A stretch of 64,000 nucleotides of DNA from Diadophis punctatus similis (taxonomy: Eukaryota; Chordata; Lepidosauria; Squamata; Dipsadidae): assembly GCA_023053685.1 (NCBI GenBank), contig JALIGW010000001.1, positions 227,534,934 through 227,598,933 of the forward strand. Reading direction: 5' to 3'. Position numbers and translations under genes: made by a program. The notes beneath the pieces were generated by a model. It ran no database searches, was not told the DNA's origin, and saw only the letters and a program-made list of their open reading frames with translations. Positions 1 through 12,088 of the stretch are shown here, in pieces (position 1 is the stretch's first letter; each line of letters starts with the position of its first letter).

Positions 1-307
1 TTTAATACTTTATGTACAGGTGACTTCTCTAAGTAGTCCATACTTTTTCCTTTTTTATTAATTATATTCTGTTTTTAATTTTTCTTTGTAGTTCTTGGGG
101 GTTTTGTAGCCGGCCAGAATTTTTATATTTTCATCTAATATAAAAATACTTGCAATAAAATAATTTTCTAAAAACATTTCAGTGGTAGCTCATTTCATAA
201 GGATAACAGCTGCTCAAAATGATTTTCTTTCATTTTAACATTGTAATGTTTTTTGTATTAATATGAGCACATGATTGAAAACTCATTTTTCTCTTAATTG
301 TTTTCAG
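1..307 (+). other. PHRF1 intron, AT-rich
   Basis: AT-rich sequence ending in a polypyrimidine tract and tgttttcag at the acceptor of the large exon. No repeat or exon recognised. Confidence 0.6.
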
Positions 308-3016
308 TCCCATTACTGCGTGGCAGTTCACAAGCAGACGAAGCTTTGGAGGACAATTCCCAATCAAGGACACCAATTTTGGAGACCTTAATTACGAACT
401 CTGGCACTGATTCTTCCAACTCTCCAACTCCTATCTCAAAGCCTTGCTCGTCATCGCCATTGTCACTAAGCGTAACAAACAGAACAGTGACTCTTCCACA
501 TGCTACAGTTGGAAGGGCGCCAATTCGATTTGATTACTCCATGACTCCAAGATCTGTTCAGACTCATAATTTAACCAATCTAAATAGAATCGGGAGCAAA
601 GTAGGTGACTCATTCAAATTTAATGGAGGCTCTAAACTACCCTTGGGCCCTCTTTCTGCACCTCCTAAACTAAACAACAACTCCAGTTCCATTTCAAAAG
701 CAATTTATGGTAAACAGCCTTTGAAATCTCCTCCTAAAAGACCTGATATCTCTGAACTTCCAAGAATACCAAAGATTAAGAAGGAAGCAAACCCTGGACC
801 CCTGGGACTACAACCTGCCACTGACCAAAATAATAACATTCCCAGCTCCTGTATAACACAGTTGACTGGCAAAGGAAACACAAGCCAGCCAATCAAAAGC
901 AACAGAATGGAAACCAGCAAGCCGCAAGCTACTCAGCAACAAACACATTCAACCGGGGTCACTTCTGCAAGTGCTGCTGCTCACGGCAGTTCCTCGTTTT
1001 CTTCAGCAAGAGGGAGGGTTGGAAGTTCCTCCTTTGAGAGCTTCAAAATCAACATCCCTGGAAACATGGCTCATTCTCACAGACTGTCTAATCCCGGGTT
1101 TTGCAATACGTTTCGACCGGTGGACAATAAAGTGCAACAGAAAGAGAATCCTTCACCCCTTTTTTCACTGAAAAAAGCAAAACCCGTCAAAAGTGAAATA
1201 TATGATCCTTTTGATCCCACAGGCTCTGACTCAAGCTCGACACACAGTAGCCCTGAAAGGCTACCCCTCACTAATATTACCAGAACAATATCCATTGGAA
1301 GTTCAAAAGTTCAGACCTTCCAAACCGTGCGCCGCATTACTCCCTACCCGCTGGAAAATATCTTTGAATCTGAGGTTGATTCTTTGGAGGCACCTTCAAG
1401 TTATGCAGAATCTCATGATGATATGGTAATAAATGAGAGATTTGTGGAACAGGTTTCTGATGCAGAACAAGATAAAGTTGATGATGAAGACTCAGGTTCA
1501 CCCTGTAGCTCCTCAGCTATTAGGCAAGTTACTGATGCAGAGCAGATAAATGATGATGATAAAGATAGCCCTGGGGTAGATTTTGAAGATGATTGGGATA
1601 CAGTTAGGGTAACAAGGGAATTAGTTAGCCCCGCAATAGAAAAACAGCAGCGAAACGTTAAAAGTGAGCAAGCAAGAAAGCGGTCTTTTTCGAGATCCCC
1701 ATCAAATTCCAGTTCTCAGAGTCAGAGAGAAGTTAAAATTAAAAAGATAGACATGAAAGAAGGCAAACCTACTAAATCAAGATCTAGATCAAGGACACAT
1801 TCAAGGGACAGAAGTTCCAGATCAGCGTCCCACTCAGTTGAAAAGAAATATAGCAAAAGCCACGGAGTTAAAGCAAAAACCCGTCGGTCATCTAGTGATT
1901 GTTCCAGTAGCCACGAGCGATCGAAAAAAAAGAAAGCAAAAAGTAAAACTAGAGACAAAAAACCAAGTGTCTGGCCCAAAGAGCATAAGAGATCTCGGTC
2001 GCAATCAGGTAGTCCTGGCAATTCTTCTTTTGAAATATATGGAACCAAGAAAAAGAAAAAGCACTCTAGAGCAAGAGATCCAGAATGTTCCCGATCAAAT
2101 AGTGCTGAGAGAGCTAAAAAAAAGAAACACAAAAGAGAGAGGAGCTATGATAGGTATGAGAAGGAGAGGACCTCAAGCTCAAGAGATATAAAAGGATCTA
2201 GATCTCGGGAGAAACATAAAAGGCGTTCAAGATCACCCGAATTAAAACCCCATGAATCAAAAGGATCTAAATCTAAGGAAAAGCCACTACAGTCTCAATC
2301 CTGCTCCAAAGAAAAGAAACACAAACCAAAAAAGATGTCTCCACAACCTCTTCAAGAAAAAGCGTTTGGATCTTTGGATGACCAAATCAGAAATTCTGAG
2401 CATTCTCTTTCTTGGGGACAGGAGTTGGACAACACAGAGCAAGAAGCGACAAATATTTATTGTGATCTAACGCCTGTACAAGAGATTTCTTCAAAAGATA
2501 ACATAATTAAAGTTGCATTTGATGACTCTACTAGAGTGGATGATGATAAGTTAGATAATGAAGTACTACCTTCCCAACTGGATTGCACAGATTTTGAAGC
2601 GTTACCTGATAATATAGATTCCCCTATTGAGAATGAATTGACAATAGACTATGATGATTCATCAATATTTGATATCCAAAGCAGTGATAGACAGGAGGAA
2701 ATTGAAATTAAGCAAGAAGACAATGATGTATGTCCTTTCTTAATAGATTATCTTCCCGAAAAGGAGGCATATACACCAAGCTTTGATGAGGCAAGTCTAT
2801 CTCAAACTTTGCCTGAAAGCAAAATGCCAGTACTGTCAAAAGATGTGGAGCCTGTATTAGTTGAAAGTACAGTTGATATAAATAAGGCTGAACTGGAAAC
2901 AGTAGCTCAGAGTCCTGTGTTGAAATCTAAAGCATTAGTGAAGAGAGTTACGTGGAATCTTCAAGAAGAAGAAGAAGAAGAAGAAAGTGATATGGTGGCC
3001 GTAGATAAAACAGCAA
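308..3016 (+). CDS. PHRF1: PHRF1 large exon: acidic and RS-rich region
   Basis: A 2,709-bp exon follows a tgttttcag acceptor and ends at a gtaagtaag donor. It starts with the last two bases of a codon and ends one base into the next (A, completed as AGG in the following exon). Residues 1-380 are Ser/Pro/Lys-rich, 380-445 are acidic, and about 455-690 form the RS/Lys-rich block with repeated [14 protein letters not shown] and KKKKH motifs. About 690-880 are acidic, then RVTWNLQ is followed by a run of glutamates coded by (GAA)n at about 2961-2990. Such a single giant exon is typical of PHRF1. Shorter open frames on either strand here are shadows of this exon. Confidence 0.93.
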
Positions 3017-6000
3017 GTAAGTAAGATGGATTTTTTTTAAAAAAAAATATTGAAGCACAATTTAGAATAAAATCCCATTTTTCCATTTTAAAAATTATGT
3101 TCATCTTGATTCAAACATCTTGGGAGATTCACTGCTGATGTGATTTCTGATACACATTTACAGTGTGTAAATGGGAACTCTGGAGATACACATTGGGAGA
3201 TTGGGGGAGACACGTGTGCCCCAGTTCCATGGATGCTGCGTTGTTGATTCCTGTCTCATGATTGTTCTGAAAACTTTTCAGATATGTAGTCTATAAAGGA
3301 GAAGGTTGAGGACTATTGTGATAGACAGGTACAGATTAGGTATGTGCTATGTTTAGGAGGGTAATTTCAGATCTCTGAGAACATTTCCTGAGTAGTAATC
3401 CCTCTTGGTTCTATTTATCATGTCCTTTGTGTATTGTACTGTCATATGATGGATTTTTAATTTTTAGTCAGTGGTTTTTTCCTCCTTTGGTCTCCATCAT
3501 TCTTTTGTATTTTATGAACTGGCAATTGACCTCCTAGCCAGTGTTGTAAACCAAAGTTTGATTGTAATTTGGAGGCAATTGCAAATCATAACTTTCTAGT
3601 TCAGATGCAAGTGCCAAAGGAAATGTCAGGCATAGTGTTAACTGACCCATGTTCCCTACACATAATGAATATGCAGTATGTTATTAATCAGTAGGAATAC
3701 TATATATATATTTAGGATTCAGTTACCTTCACCCTCACACCAGGTGTGCTAAGTGTCACTCAACCTAGGATGTAATATGCTAGTCAATTTGAATGTAGAG
3801 GTATTTCTAAAAACAGAATAGCCTTTGTGCTAAAGTAAGATTTGATTCAAATATTTTTAGTATTTAGTATTTATTAGTTTGTCAAATATTGTACAAGATA
3901 GCAGGTATAAATATAAACATGGATATGAACGAAAGAAATGAATACAAATAAATGGGGACGGTAGGACAGGGACGGTAGGCACGCTGGTGCACTTATGCAT
4001 GCTCCCTTTACGGACCTCTTAGGAACAGGGTGAGGTCCATGGAAGACAGTTGAAGGTTGAAGCTGTGAGTGTTAGAGGATGTAACAACCAGGGGTGAAAT
4101 TCAAAATTTTTCCCTACCGGTTCTGTGGGCGTGGCAAGGGAAGGATACTGCAAAATCTCCATTCCCACCCCACTCCAGGGGAAGGATACTGCAAAATCGC
4201 CATTCCCTCCCCACTCCTGGGGGAAGGATATTGCAAAATCTTCATTCCCATCCCACTCTGGGGCCAGCCAGAAGTGGTATTTGCCAGTTCTCCGAACCAC
4301 TCAGAATTTCCGCTACCGGTTCTCCAGAACCTGTCAGAACCTGCTGAATTTCACCCCTGGTAACAACGGAGTCAGATAGAGCATTCCAGGCATTGACCAC
4401 TCTGTTGCTGAAGTCGTATTTTCTGCAGTCGAGTTTGGAGTGGTTTACCTTGTGTTTGTATCAATTGTTTGCCCGTGTATTATTGAGGTTGAAGCTGAAG
4501 AAGTTGACAGGTAAGATGTAGCAGACACTTTTGTGTACTGTGCTTAGATCATACCACAGGCGGCGTAGTTCCAGGTTGTCCAAGCCCAAATTTTCAAGTC
4601 TGGTGGCATAGGGAATACTATTGTGAGTAGAGGAGTGGAGTACTCTTCTCGTGAAGTACCTCTGGACCCGTTCAATCGTATTAATGTCTGATATACAGTG
4701 TGGCTTCCAGGCAGATGAACTGTATTCGAGAATTGGTCTGGCAAAGGTTTCGTATGCCCTAGTTAGCAATACAATGTTACCAAAGAAGAAGCTTCGCAAA
4801 ATTAGGTTAAAAACTCTTAATGCCTTTTTGGCAATGCTGTTACAGTGAGCTCTGGGGCTTAGATCGTTTGAGATGAGTACTCCTAGGTCCTTGACAGTGG
4901 GGGTCATCTACGAGGTAGTTTCCGTCCAACTTGTATTTGATATTCTGATTTTTATTGCCAATGTGTAGGACAGAGCATTTATTAGTTGAGATTTGGAGTT
5001 GCCAATTGCGCGACCATTCGGACATATGGTCAAGGTCGTTTTGTAGCGTAGTGGCATTGTCAGTGGTGTTGAATAATTTTACGTCATCAGCGAAGAGGAC
5101 GCAGCTGCTTTTAATATGATCACATAGGTCGTTAATGTAAAGTAGAAAGAGTGTGGGTCCTAGAACACTGCCTTGGGGGACACCACTGTTAACTGGTGCC
5201 GGATTTGACAGGAATGTGGCTATCCATTTGTGTAGGAATCCAGAAATACCATAATATATTCTTAAACAGTTCTAATGTTGATTAGATGAAGATGTGTTAT
5301 CTGCTGTGATCATCTGGATATATCGCTATGCTGAAATTGTTTTCTTCTTTCTCCCTATTTTGACAACTTGTTGCCTGTTTGACAGGAATGTGGCTATCCA
5401 TTTGTGTAGGAATCCAGAAATACCATAATATATTCTTAAACAGTTCTAATGTTGATTAGATGAAGATGTGTTATCTGCTGTGATCATCTGGATATATCGC
5501 TATGCTGAAATTGTTTTCTTCTTTTGGGGAATTTTTAGGGACGCCATTCTGTAAACAGCAGAAACCGAAAGAAGGGGTCTGGAAAGCTGAGGATTTGACC
5601 CAGTCGTTAAATCAGGTGCAGTTAACTGAACCTCCTCCAACCAATTATATGATTCCTGAGCCTATGTTTCCCGATCTAGATTCCTCTCAGGTTGGTTCCC
5701 ACTCCAGAAATTGAGCATGATGGAAGGCCATTCCACTCCCATCTGTGAACTTGTGTCCCGCCCAATTTCATTGCAGAATGCTCTTCCTCCCCTACCTGCA
5801 GTACGTTTCATATTGCCCAGACTACTCAGTAATCTTTGGATTACAACCTGTTCTATTTATGATCTCTTCCTTCCCCTAATTCATTGGATGATATTTCAGA
5901 ACAATGTTTTAAGTTCTATAAAAACACTTTTTTTGAAGTCAAGGACCATTCACTGTTCATCAGTAATAGGAGCGAGGCCCTTTTGAATTGGCAGTAGGTC

Positions 6001-8818
6001 ATGCAAAGTTCTGGTGAAGACAGCCCTTCTTGAAGTGTTGGGAGAGGGTCTGCAGACTTGGTGTTTAAGCATAAATGGTGACTAACTACTGTTTCTCTTC
6101 TTCAGGTTTACAATCAGAACCTGGCGTTGACCGTACCACTTCCTTCAGCTCTCCCCCCTTATGCACCAGTCAGTCAGCCCACTGTTCAGTTCATCATGCA
6201 AGGGAATCTTCCTCTGCTCACCTGCATGGCAGAGCAGGGGTTAATTCCAGAATCTGGGGGCAATTTGACCCCAGTTTCAGAACCAAGTATTCAGGCGGCT
6301 TCCACAGGAGATGCAGAAGAAAAAGTCAAAGCATCTAAGTCTCCAGTGGATAAAACAAAAAACGAAGAGGTAGGTGGCTAGCTAGATGATGTCTTTTTTT
6401 TGGTTTCAAGTTTTTTATTGACTACACGTGTAGTCATTATTCAATTATTCCATGTTTTCTCTTGTTTTTGCTTTTATTTTATTATATAAAAGTGTACACA
6501 CCAATATTCCCCCTTTCTCTTATTTCTATCTCATATTCTAACTTTTAATCATGTCACCCTTTTATTAAAAGACGTTTTCTTTCTATCCTACCTAGCTTCT
6601 AATCATTTCACCTACCTAAAAAAGAAAGGAAAGAGAGAAAAAGAAAGGCAAACCAGAACAACAACAAAAAGGAGAAATCATCTATCCATCATCTCTTGTC
6701 CGCTTCAATACTTTAATTGCTATGCTTTTTTTGACTTGCCTCCCATATTCCTCTCTTGGATCTTTATCTCTGTCTGCATCTACTTCTTGGCTATTCAATC
6801 TAAGTATTTCTCCCATCTCTACCCACTTCCACTGCCTAATTTCCAAAATTTCTGCCCAAGCCCCTATCTCCCTTTCAAAAGTATCTTCTTGTATCTCTAA
6901 TTCTCTTTTCAACTCTCTTAAATATTTCCCCTCTGGTTTAATTCATCAATCACTGTTATTTTCATTATTATCTCTTTCTTGTCGTCGTCTTTTGTTCGTT
7001 GGTTCTTCAGTTCAATCTTTTCCTCCATTCCTTCTGTTGGCTCCTCCCTTTCCTGAGCGTCTTGGTCTTTACTCATCCCTCGTATAGTATTATCCATTTT
7101 TTACATAGTCTCCTTAAATCCCTTCTCCATGATGTCCTATGTATTTTGAAAAAGTAACGCCGCCATCTTCAAAGTTCCACTCATTTCTTCCTTATAAAGC
7201 ATCTTTTGTTTTTAAAAATTCAACTTTTGTCCAGCAGTCCAAGAACCATTTATTCAGTCCTAAAGTTGCCCTTCAAGGAGTGCACTAATCACAGTTCTTT
7301 ATATCCCATAGGTAAACAATCAGTTCCATTTACATAGTCCCAGAGGTTATCAAAAGCCTCTTTGCGTCCCCTTTACAGATTCAATCTTCTAGCATAACAT
7401 TCAGGGGTCCCTTTAATTAAATAGCTTCCTTGTTTTCTTATTTGAGTCTTCAGTAGTCATGGGGTAGTTAGGAATAATCCAGTAAATATTTTCACAGTCC
7501 TTCATATAAGTATTCCCAGACTTGTTTATTTTCCTTTCGTCAGCAGGTGGCGCTCTCAACTTACATTTCAGTATTGCCACTGATCAATCATCATTTTAGT
7601 TGTATATCAATTATAGAAGCAGGATAAGTTTTTAAAGTAAATGATTCCAGCATTTTAAAATATCTTCCCATTACCATGACTTCCCAGTTTACGAGTCCAA
7701 TTTTCTGTATATTTAAAAAAAGTATTATTTTTCTCTCTTTGCATCCCTTCCCTTCCGGTCTGGTATTTTTCTCAGAATGCTTAAACCCTGCTTTAACAAC
7801 TAATTCTGAGCAAATAGTTCTAAATTATTCTTTGGGGTTCGGTTTTAAGCAAAAAGGAATCCTCTCCCCTAGTTCCAGTCACTGTTCACCTACTTTGCTC
7901 CAGTACCAGTTTTAGTTGTTTCATGGTTATCCCAGCTTCATGGCAGCCATCTTTAGGCTGCCCCTTCACCTTGCCGTGGCTGAGAGGGAAAAAGAACCCC
8001 GGGTCAGACAGGAACTGTGACTCTCCGCGACCACACAGGGCGCCCCTCTTTGCTACAGGGTGGCTTTGGCTCCTTTCGGAGCCCACCGACACAGGGAACT
8101 CGGCACGGGAGCGTGGAGACCCGCCCCGCGTGTCCGATCCTGCCGCGACGTCAACCAGAAGTCAGCTAGATGATATGTTTACGGTCAGTTGATCCATTTT
8201 TAAGGATATAAAATCTGAAAATTGAACTGCTGGTCTTTGAATGACTTTGTTGATGGTTTTACCTGTTATTTGGTTCCAGACGGAACACGGCTGACACGTA
8301 TTCACTAGGGAAACAATTGTTGAAGTGTTTCACCTCTATGAAAGTGCCACCTTCTTTAAGGAATCTAAGTTAGTTGCTATAACCCATGGTTGTGGCTTGG
8401 AGCTGCATACATTAATGTTGCAGTTCATAATATTTCTTGTAAAATATTGCTGATCAGTTTCATTGGATGATCTCATATTCTAGCTTCTGTCCATTCAGTA
8501 TTTCATCTGCATCATGTTCTTCCTTTTTCTAAGAAAAAAATCCTGAGCTCAGAGTCACTCCAGTCACTCTCAAAGTCAGCTGGGGACTCAGGTCTTCCCA
8601 ATCTAATATTCTAAACTGTATATTGCAAGGATGTTTTGTTTAGGTAGGAAAGTGTGCAGTGTTCACACTAAAGCCCTTGTTGGAATAGGAAATCCTGCCA
8701 ATGTTTTAACTTTATCCTTCCTTCCTTCCTTCCTTCCTTCCTTCCTTCCTTCCTTCCTTCCTTCCTTCCTTCCTTCCTTCCTTCCTTCCTTCCCTCCCTC
8801 CCTCCCTCCCTCCCTCCC

Positions 8819-8886
<68 letters not shown>

Positions 8887-10603
8887 TCATTTTTATGCCA
8901 CCCATCTCCCCTACAAGGTGACTCTGGAAGGCTTCTTACTGTATAAATGTACTTATCTATCAAATGTTTCTGCAAACTCCACCATTGCAGCTGAATCTTA
9001 TGGGGCTGCTTTTGGTGACTGGCCAAATATGGTAAAAATAAAGCATTTGCTATTGCAAAAACAGAGATGGCTCTCAAGTTCTATATTTTAAGACAGATGC
9101 ATGCACTGTATCAATGGCTACTGGTATGGTGGCAGTATGCACCTTAATTCTAATTATAGGAAAAGTTAGAGAAGACAGTATTGTTGTGCTTATATTCTGT
9201 ACATCCAGGGTCATTTAGAAGTCACTATGGGGAAAAAATTCCTAGACTATACAGGTTTAGGGTCTGATCCAACATGACTCTTACCTAGTATAGATAGTCC
9301 TCACTTAATGACTACAATTAGGACTGGCAACTCAACACTTAAGTGGTGCAGTTCTTAAGTGAAACATCACTTGACCGCACTGACTTATAATGTCACCTCT
9401 GGTCATTGTATCACCATGGGTCATTAAGCGTGACATCACATGACCTTGACTTACGACTTCTTGTGAGCTTCCCCATTGACCGAGCTTGTCAGAATCTGGC
9501 AGGGAATTCCGGTCACAAATGGTGATCACAGGACTGTGGGGTACTGCAGTCATTGCAAAGGCATGCTGGCTGCCAAGTGCCAAATCACGATCACATGATT
9601 GTGGGGACACTGCAACAACTGCAGCTTCAAGGTCTGGTCATAAGTCTCCATTTTTCAGTGCTATCATAACTTTGAATGGTCACTAAATAGTGGTCAGTAA
9701 GAGAAGACTACTTGTACAACAAATCTAAATGAAGAAATTGGCTATGAGCTTCTATTCAGATCACACTTAAAATGCTTTCTCTCTCATGAAATCCAACCAC
9801 TTATCTTTTCCAAAGGATTTAAAGGAAGAACAGTTTGTGCTATTAATCCTGGGGGAAAATATTCATGTTGTACATAATAGACAGGACCTTATTGGTACGT
9901 ATAGTACCTCTGCTCCTCTCAACCAACGGGTAACATCTGGAATGATCTCATAATTCTGACTTCTGTTGTGTTGCATATTGATGATCAGTCAGTAAAATAA
10001 CAATTTTTGTAAAAAGACAAAGCAGCAAAAAAAAATTACGTGCCAAAATTTACGTAACAGAAGATGTTTTGACTGAACGTTGTGAGATGCTCATTGCACA
10101 GAGATCACTGAATTGGCCTCCTTTATGTCCCTGCAGTACATGAAGAAGCTTCACATGCAAGAGAGGGCGGTGGAAGAAGTGAAACTCGCAATTAAACCCT
10201 TTTACCAGAAGAGGGAGATCACAAAGGAGGAATACAAGGATATTCTTCGGAAAGCTGTGCAAAAGGTTGGAATTGTGGAATTGTTCTATTTTCTTCTTTA
10301 GGGTGGCTGTTTTAGCGTGTGTGAACGAAAGAGAAGACAGAAAAGAAAGGTAAGTAAACAAGTCTTGAGTGTGGTTGTCTTGGTGGCTGGTTTTTAGCAG
10401 CTGACACAGAAATATCCTGCTAGTCAATCTTAAGAAATACAGAAAGTGCTGCTTGCATTAACTCCTGGAACTGACCTACCCTTTGGATCTCTCTACAGAT
10501 CTGTCACAGCAAAAGCGGTGAAATCAATCCCATGAAGGTGGCTAATCTCGTGAAGGCGTACGTGGAGAAATACAAACATATCAGGAAACACAAAAAAGAC
10601 TGA
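308..10603 (+). CDS. PHRF1: PHRF1 (PHD and RING finger protein 1), 3' part, five exons
   Basis: Join 308-3016, 5539-5690, 6106-6369, 10137-10265, 10499-10603; phases agree at each junction and the frame ends at TGA 10601-10603. About 1,118 residues are coded here. Human PHRF1 is about 1,650, so roughly 500 N-terminal residues, including the RING and PHD fingers, lie upstream of the window. Visible parts are a Ser/Thr/Pro-rich stretch, an acidic stretch, a long RS/Lys-rich region, a poly-Glu run, a Pro-rich linker and the highly conserved C-terminal SRI-type helical domain ([20 protein letters not shown]). Known for the family: a nuclear ubiquitin ligase that binds the phosphorylated RNA polymerase II C-terminal domain through the SRI region and acts in TGF-beta signalling and DNA repair. 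Identification rests on recall of the C-terminal sequence, the RS architecture and synteny with the downstream IRF gene. Confidence 0.93.
3017..3900 (+). other. PHRF1 intron, apparently unique sequence
   Basis: AT-rich intronic sequence with no recognisable repeat or exon before the LINE that begins near 3900. Confidence 0.5.
3905..5275 (-). mobile_element. LINE fragment (CR1/Rex-like non-LTR retrotransposon)
   Basis: On the minus strand the translated sequence reads as the back half of a reverse transcriptase. It has an FADD catalytic motif at about 5083-5094, then [20 protein letters not shown], then [17 protein letters not shown], an RPILEYSS motif and [10 protein letters not shown]. The frame is broken near 4900. 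The 3' end lies near 3905-3960 and the 5' end is missing. A hAT-type element is inserted at 4089-4359. Family naming is from recall of the RT motif order. Confidence 0.8.
4089..4359. mobile_element. hAT-type MITE, 8-bp TSD, nested in LINE
   Basis: Terminal inverted repeats CAGGGGTGAAATTC and its complement, flanked by a perfect 8-bp duplication gtaacaac (4081-4088 and 4360-4367). The interior has three copies of a roughly 36-bp tandem unit containing aaggatactgcaaaatc. It interrupts the LINE sequence on both sides, so it is younger than that LINE. Confidence 0.9.
5204..5524. repeat. 174-bp-offset tandem duplication across LINE/intron junction
   Basis: The block 5204-5350 recurs at 5378-5524 almost without change; both copies start tttgacaggaatgtggct and end aaattgttttcttcttt. 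The 27-bp spacer looks like LINE sequence. The second copy ends in the polypyrimidine tract of the PHRF1 acceptor at 5538. Confidence 0.92.
5539..5690 (+). CDS. PHRF1: PHRF1 exon, linker before SRI domain
   Basis: Acceptor ggggaatttttag, donor CAG|gttggt. The reading [16 protein letters not shown] then [20 protein letters not shown] matches the conserved PHRF1 region ahead of the SRI domain. It begins with GG completing an AGG codon and ends in phase 0. A tandem duplication reaches up to the polypyrimidine tract of this acceptor (see 5204-5524). Confidence 0.9.
6106..6369 (+). CDS. PHRF1: PHRF1 exon, Pro-rich segment
   Basis: 264 bp, phase 0 at both ends; acceptor tttctcttcttcag, donor GAG|gtaggt. 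Eighty-eight residues beginning [20 protein letters not shown], including [16 protein letters not shown] and a Lys/Glu-rich end that leads into the SRI domain. The first half is strongly conserved in vertebrate PHRF1, the second half less so. Confidence 0.92.
6391..8163 (-). mobile_element. L1-like retrotransposon lacking ORF2 (HAL1-like or internally deleted)
   Basis: Flanked by an 11-bp direct repeat agctagatgat (6380-6390 and 8164-8174). An A-tail with AATAAA on the minus strand lies at the left end (poly-T near 6393 on plus) and a GC-rich 5' UTR-like segment at the right end. Between them the minus strand has broken open frames rich in Glu/Lys/Arg heptad-like sequence (near 6682-6912 and 6925-7100), resembling the coiled-coil ORF1 of L1. 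No reverse transcriptase is visible in the 1.77 kb. It lies within the PHRF1 intron 6370-10136. Confidence 0.65.
8715..8888. repeat. Compound microsatellite (TTCC)n-(CCCT)n-(TTTC)n
   Basis: About 174 bp of pure tetranucleotide repeats: TTCC to about 8791, CCCT to about 8820, then TTTC. Open frames through it on both strands are low-complexity artefacts. Confidence 0.97.
9293..9714. mobile_element. Palindromic MITE of the 'CAGGTAGTCCTCGACTTA' family, degenerate
   Basis: Degenerate member of a ~390-bp element seen at least four more times in this window. Ends are inverted (agtcctcacttaatgac and its diverged complement), with internal matches to the blocks around tcaaagttacaac and ggcaactgactca of other copies. 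Confidence 0.65.
10137..10265 (+). CDS. PHRF1: PHRF1 exon, SRI domain first half
   Basis: 129 bp, 43 codons, phase 0; acceptor tatgtccctgcag, donor AAG|gttgga. It codes the first two helices of the SRI-type domain ([14 protein letters not shown]...ILRKAVQK), nearly identical to the mammalian protein as recalled. This domain binds phosphorylated RNA polymerase II tails. Confidence 0.94.
10499..10603 (+). CDS. PHRF1: PHRF1 last coding exon, SRI domain second half
   Basis: Acceptor ggatctctctacag. Thirty-four codons ([20 protein letters not shown], then a basic tail ending HKKD) and TGA at 10601-10603. The human protein runs some residues further after the HKK motif; this one stops directly after KKD. 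Confidence 0.94.
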   Translation: MCHSKSGEINPMKVANLVKAYVEKYKHIRKHKKD

Positions 10604-11602
10604 TGCTGAAGAAGAGCCTCATGACTCAACCAAGAAATGAGAAGCAACCGTGGGAGAAGCAGAAAAGCTTCTCCGGATGACAATGTTTTCCTTCCCTTCG
10701 AGGGAGGCAGAAATACACCATTGCATGTTGCAATCCCTTCTCGCCCCCACCCTGGAAACTGGATGCAGTAGACCTTCCTGCAGCTGGACACATTTTCACA
10801 TAGGAGCCCGTCTTCTTGGAGTCGATTGCTGATGAGGAACCCTTGAACTCCTTAACCTCTGAGGAAACGATGCGTGTGCGCGCGCGTGTGTGGGTATGGT
10901 GGGGATGGCCTAATTATTTGTCATGGTTTTACTTCAGCCTCAGTTTTGTTTTTTTTTTAATTTCTGCACCACTCACCAGAGTTTAAAACAGACACTTTTA
11001 TATCCGGCATACGACAGTGTGTGCTCCTCCCATTGTTGTTCTTATTTATGAAAAATACAGATTCTTTTGTGATTCTCAAAAAATTGGTTTCATACTTGAA
11101 CCGTGGTATTTTTTGCCTGTCCTATGAAAGAAATATTGGACTTGTTCAGTCAAATGGGACACGCAGATGTATGTTAACCTTTATACATTTTTTTCTGAAA
11201 ATCCTGCTATGGAGATGGTGATTATTAACATTCTGTTAACAATGTCGCGATGAGGAACTTTATTTGGGGTCTCTGGGACAGCGTGGCAGTGAAATGAGTT
11301 GTGTCATGCTTCCTGTGAATAATGTACTGAAGGCTGATTTTGAGTCCATCTTGGCATTCAACAAGCTGTCTTTGAACAAGAGAGATGGAGAAGACCAGAG
11401 TTTGGAAAGCAAACACAAGGAATGCAACCAGACCATGTATACAGCAGAAATCTTACAATTTATAAAATTATTTTGAATTGTTTCTTATTCATACGTTTAT
11501 TTGTTGATTCTGGTCTTATTCCTGATTTCTAGTGTTAATCAAGGTCAAGCGGGCACGGTTTTCAAGAACTTCGCTTTCTTTAAAATATTTAATTTAAATA
11601 AA
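10604..11602 (+). other. Probable PHRF1 3' UTR
   Basis: About 1 kb of non-repetitive sequence follows the stop codon, with a short GT/GC alternation near 10873-10890 and T-rich stretches. A candidate AATAAA lies at 11597-11602, directly before a MITE at 11609, so the MITE may lie just past the cleavage site. UTR extent is inferred; no transcript evidence is available here. Confidence 0.5.
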
Positions 11603-11608
11603 AAGTTA

Positions 11609-12088
11609 CCGTATTTTTCGGAGTATAAGACGCACCGGAGTATAAGACGCACCTTAGTTTTTGGGGAGGAAAATGGGGGGGGAAAAATCTACATACCAGG
11701 TATTCATCTGGCTAGCGTCTTTAGTCTGGTCAGCTTCAGCACATTATTTTATCTCCTGGTTAGGACTTAAAAAAACCTTCTTCTGAGAGAGTAACAATGA
11801 AAGAGCCTGCAAGCCGGTAAGAGCTGGGAAGATCGTTAGCACCTGGTTAGGGCTAGAAAAAAACTTATTCGGAGCAAGTAGAGCAATGAAAAAAACCCTG
11901 CAAAGACTTAGGGCTGGAAAAACATTCTTCGGAGAGAGTAACAATGAAAAAGCCTTCAAGGTAAGAGCTAGGAAGATCTGTTAGCACCTAGTTAGGGCTG
12001 GAAAAAAAAGCTACATTCGAAGACGCACCCAAATTTTCAGCCACTTTTAGGGAGAAAAAAGGTGCGTCTTATACTCCGAAAAATACGG
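11609..12088. mobile_element. TA-flanked MITE with 'ccgtatttttcggagtataa' TIR
   Basis: Terminal inverted repeats CCGTATTTTTCGG...CCGAAAAATACGG with TA on each outer side, as for Tc1/mariner-like target duplications. The subterminal motif ataagacgcacc occurs twice on the left. The interior has tandem diverged units of about 65 bp (gttagggctagaaaaaaac). It shares its interior with the element at 29420. Confidence 0.85.

Noticed and set aside
1722..2191. Antisense and alternate-frame open frames inside the PHRF1 exon
   Set aside because: Shadows of the RS/Lys-rich coding sequence.
8631..9077. Open frames of up to 121 codons on both strands
   Set aside because: They are translations of the (TTCC)n/(TTTC)n microsatellite; no gene.
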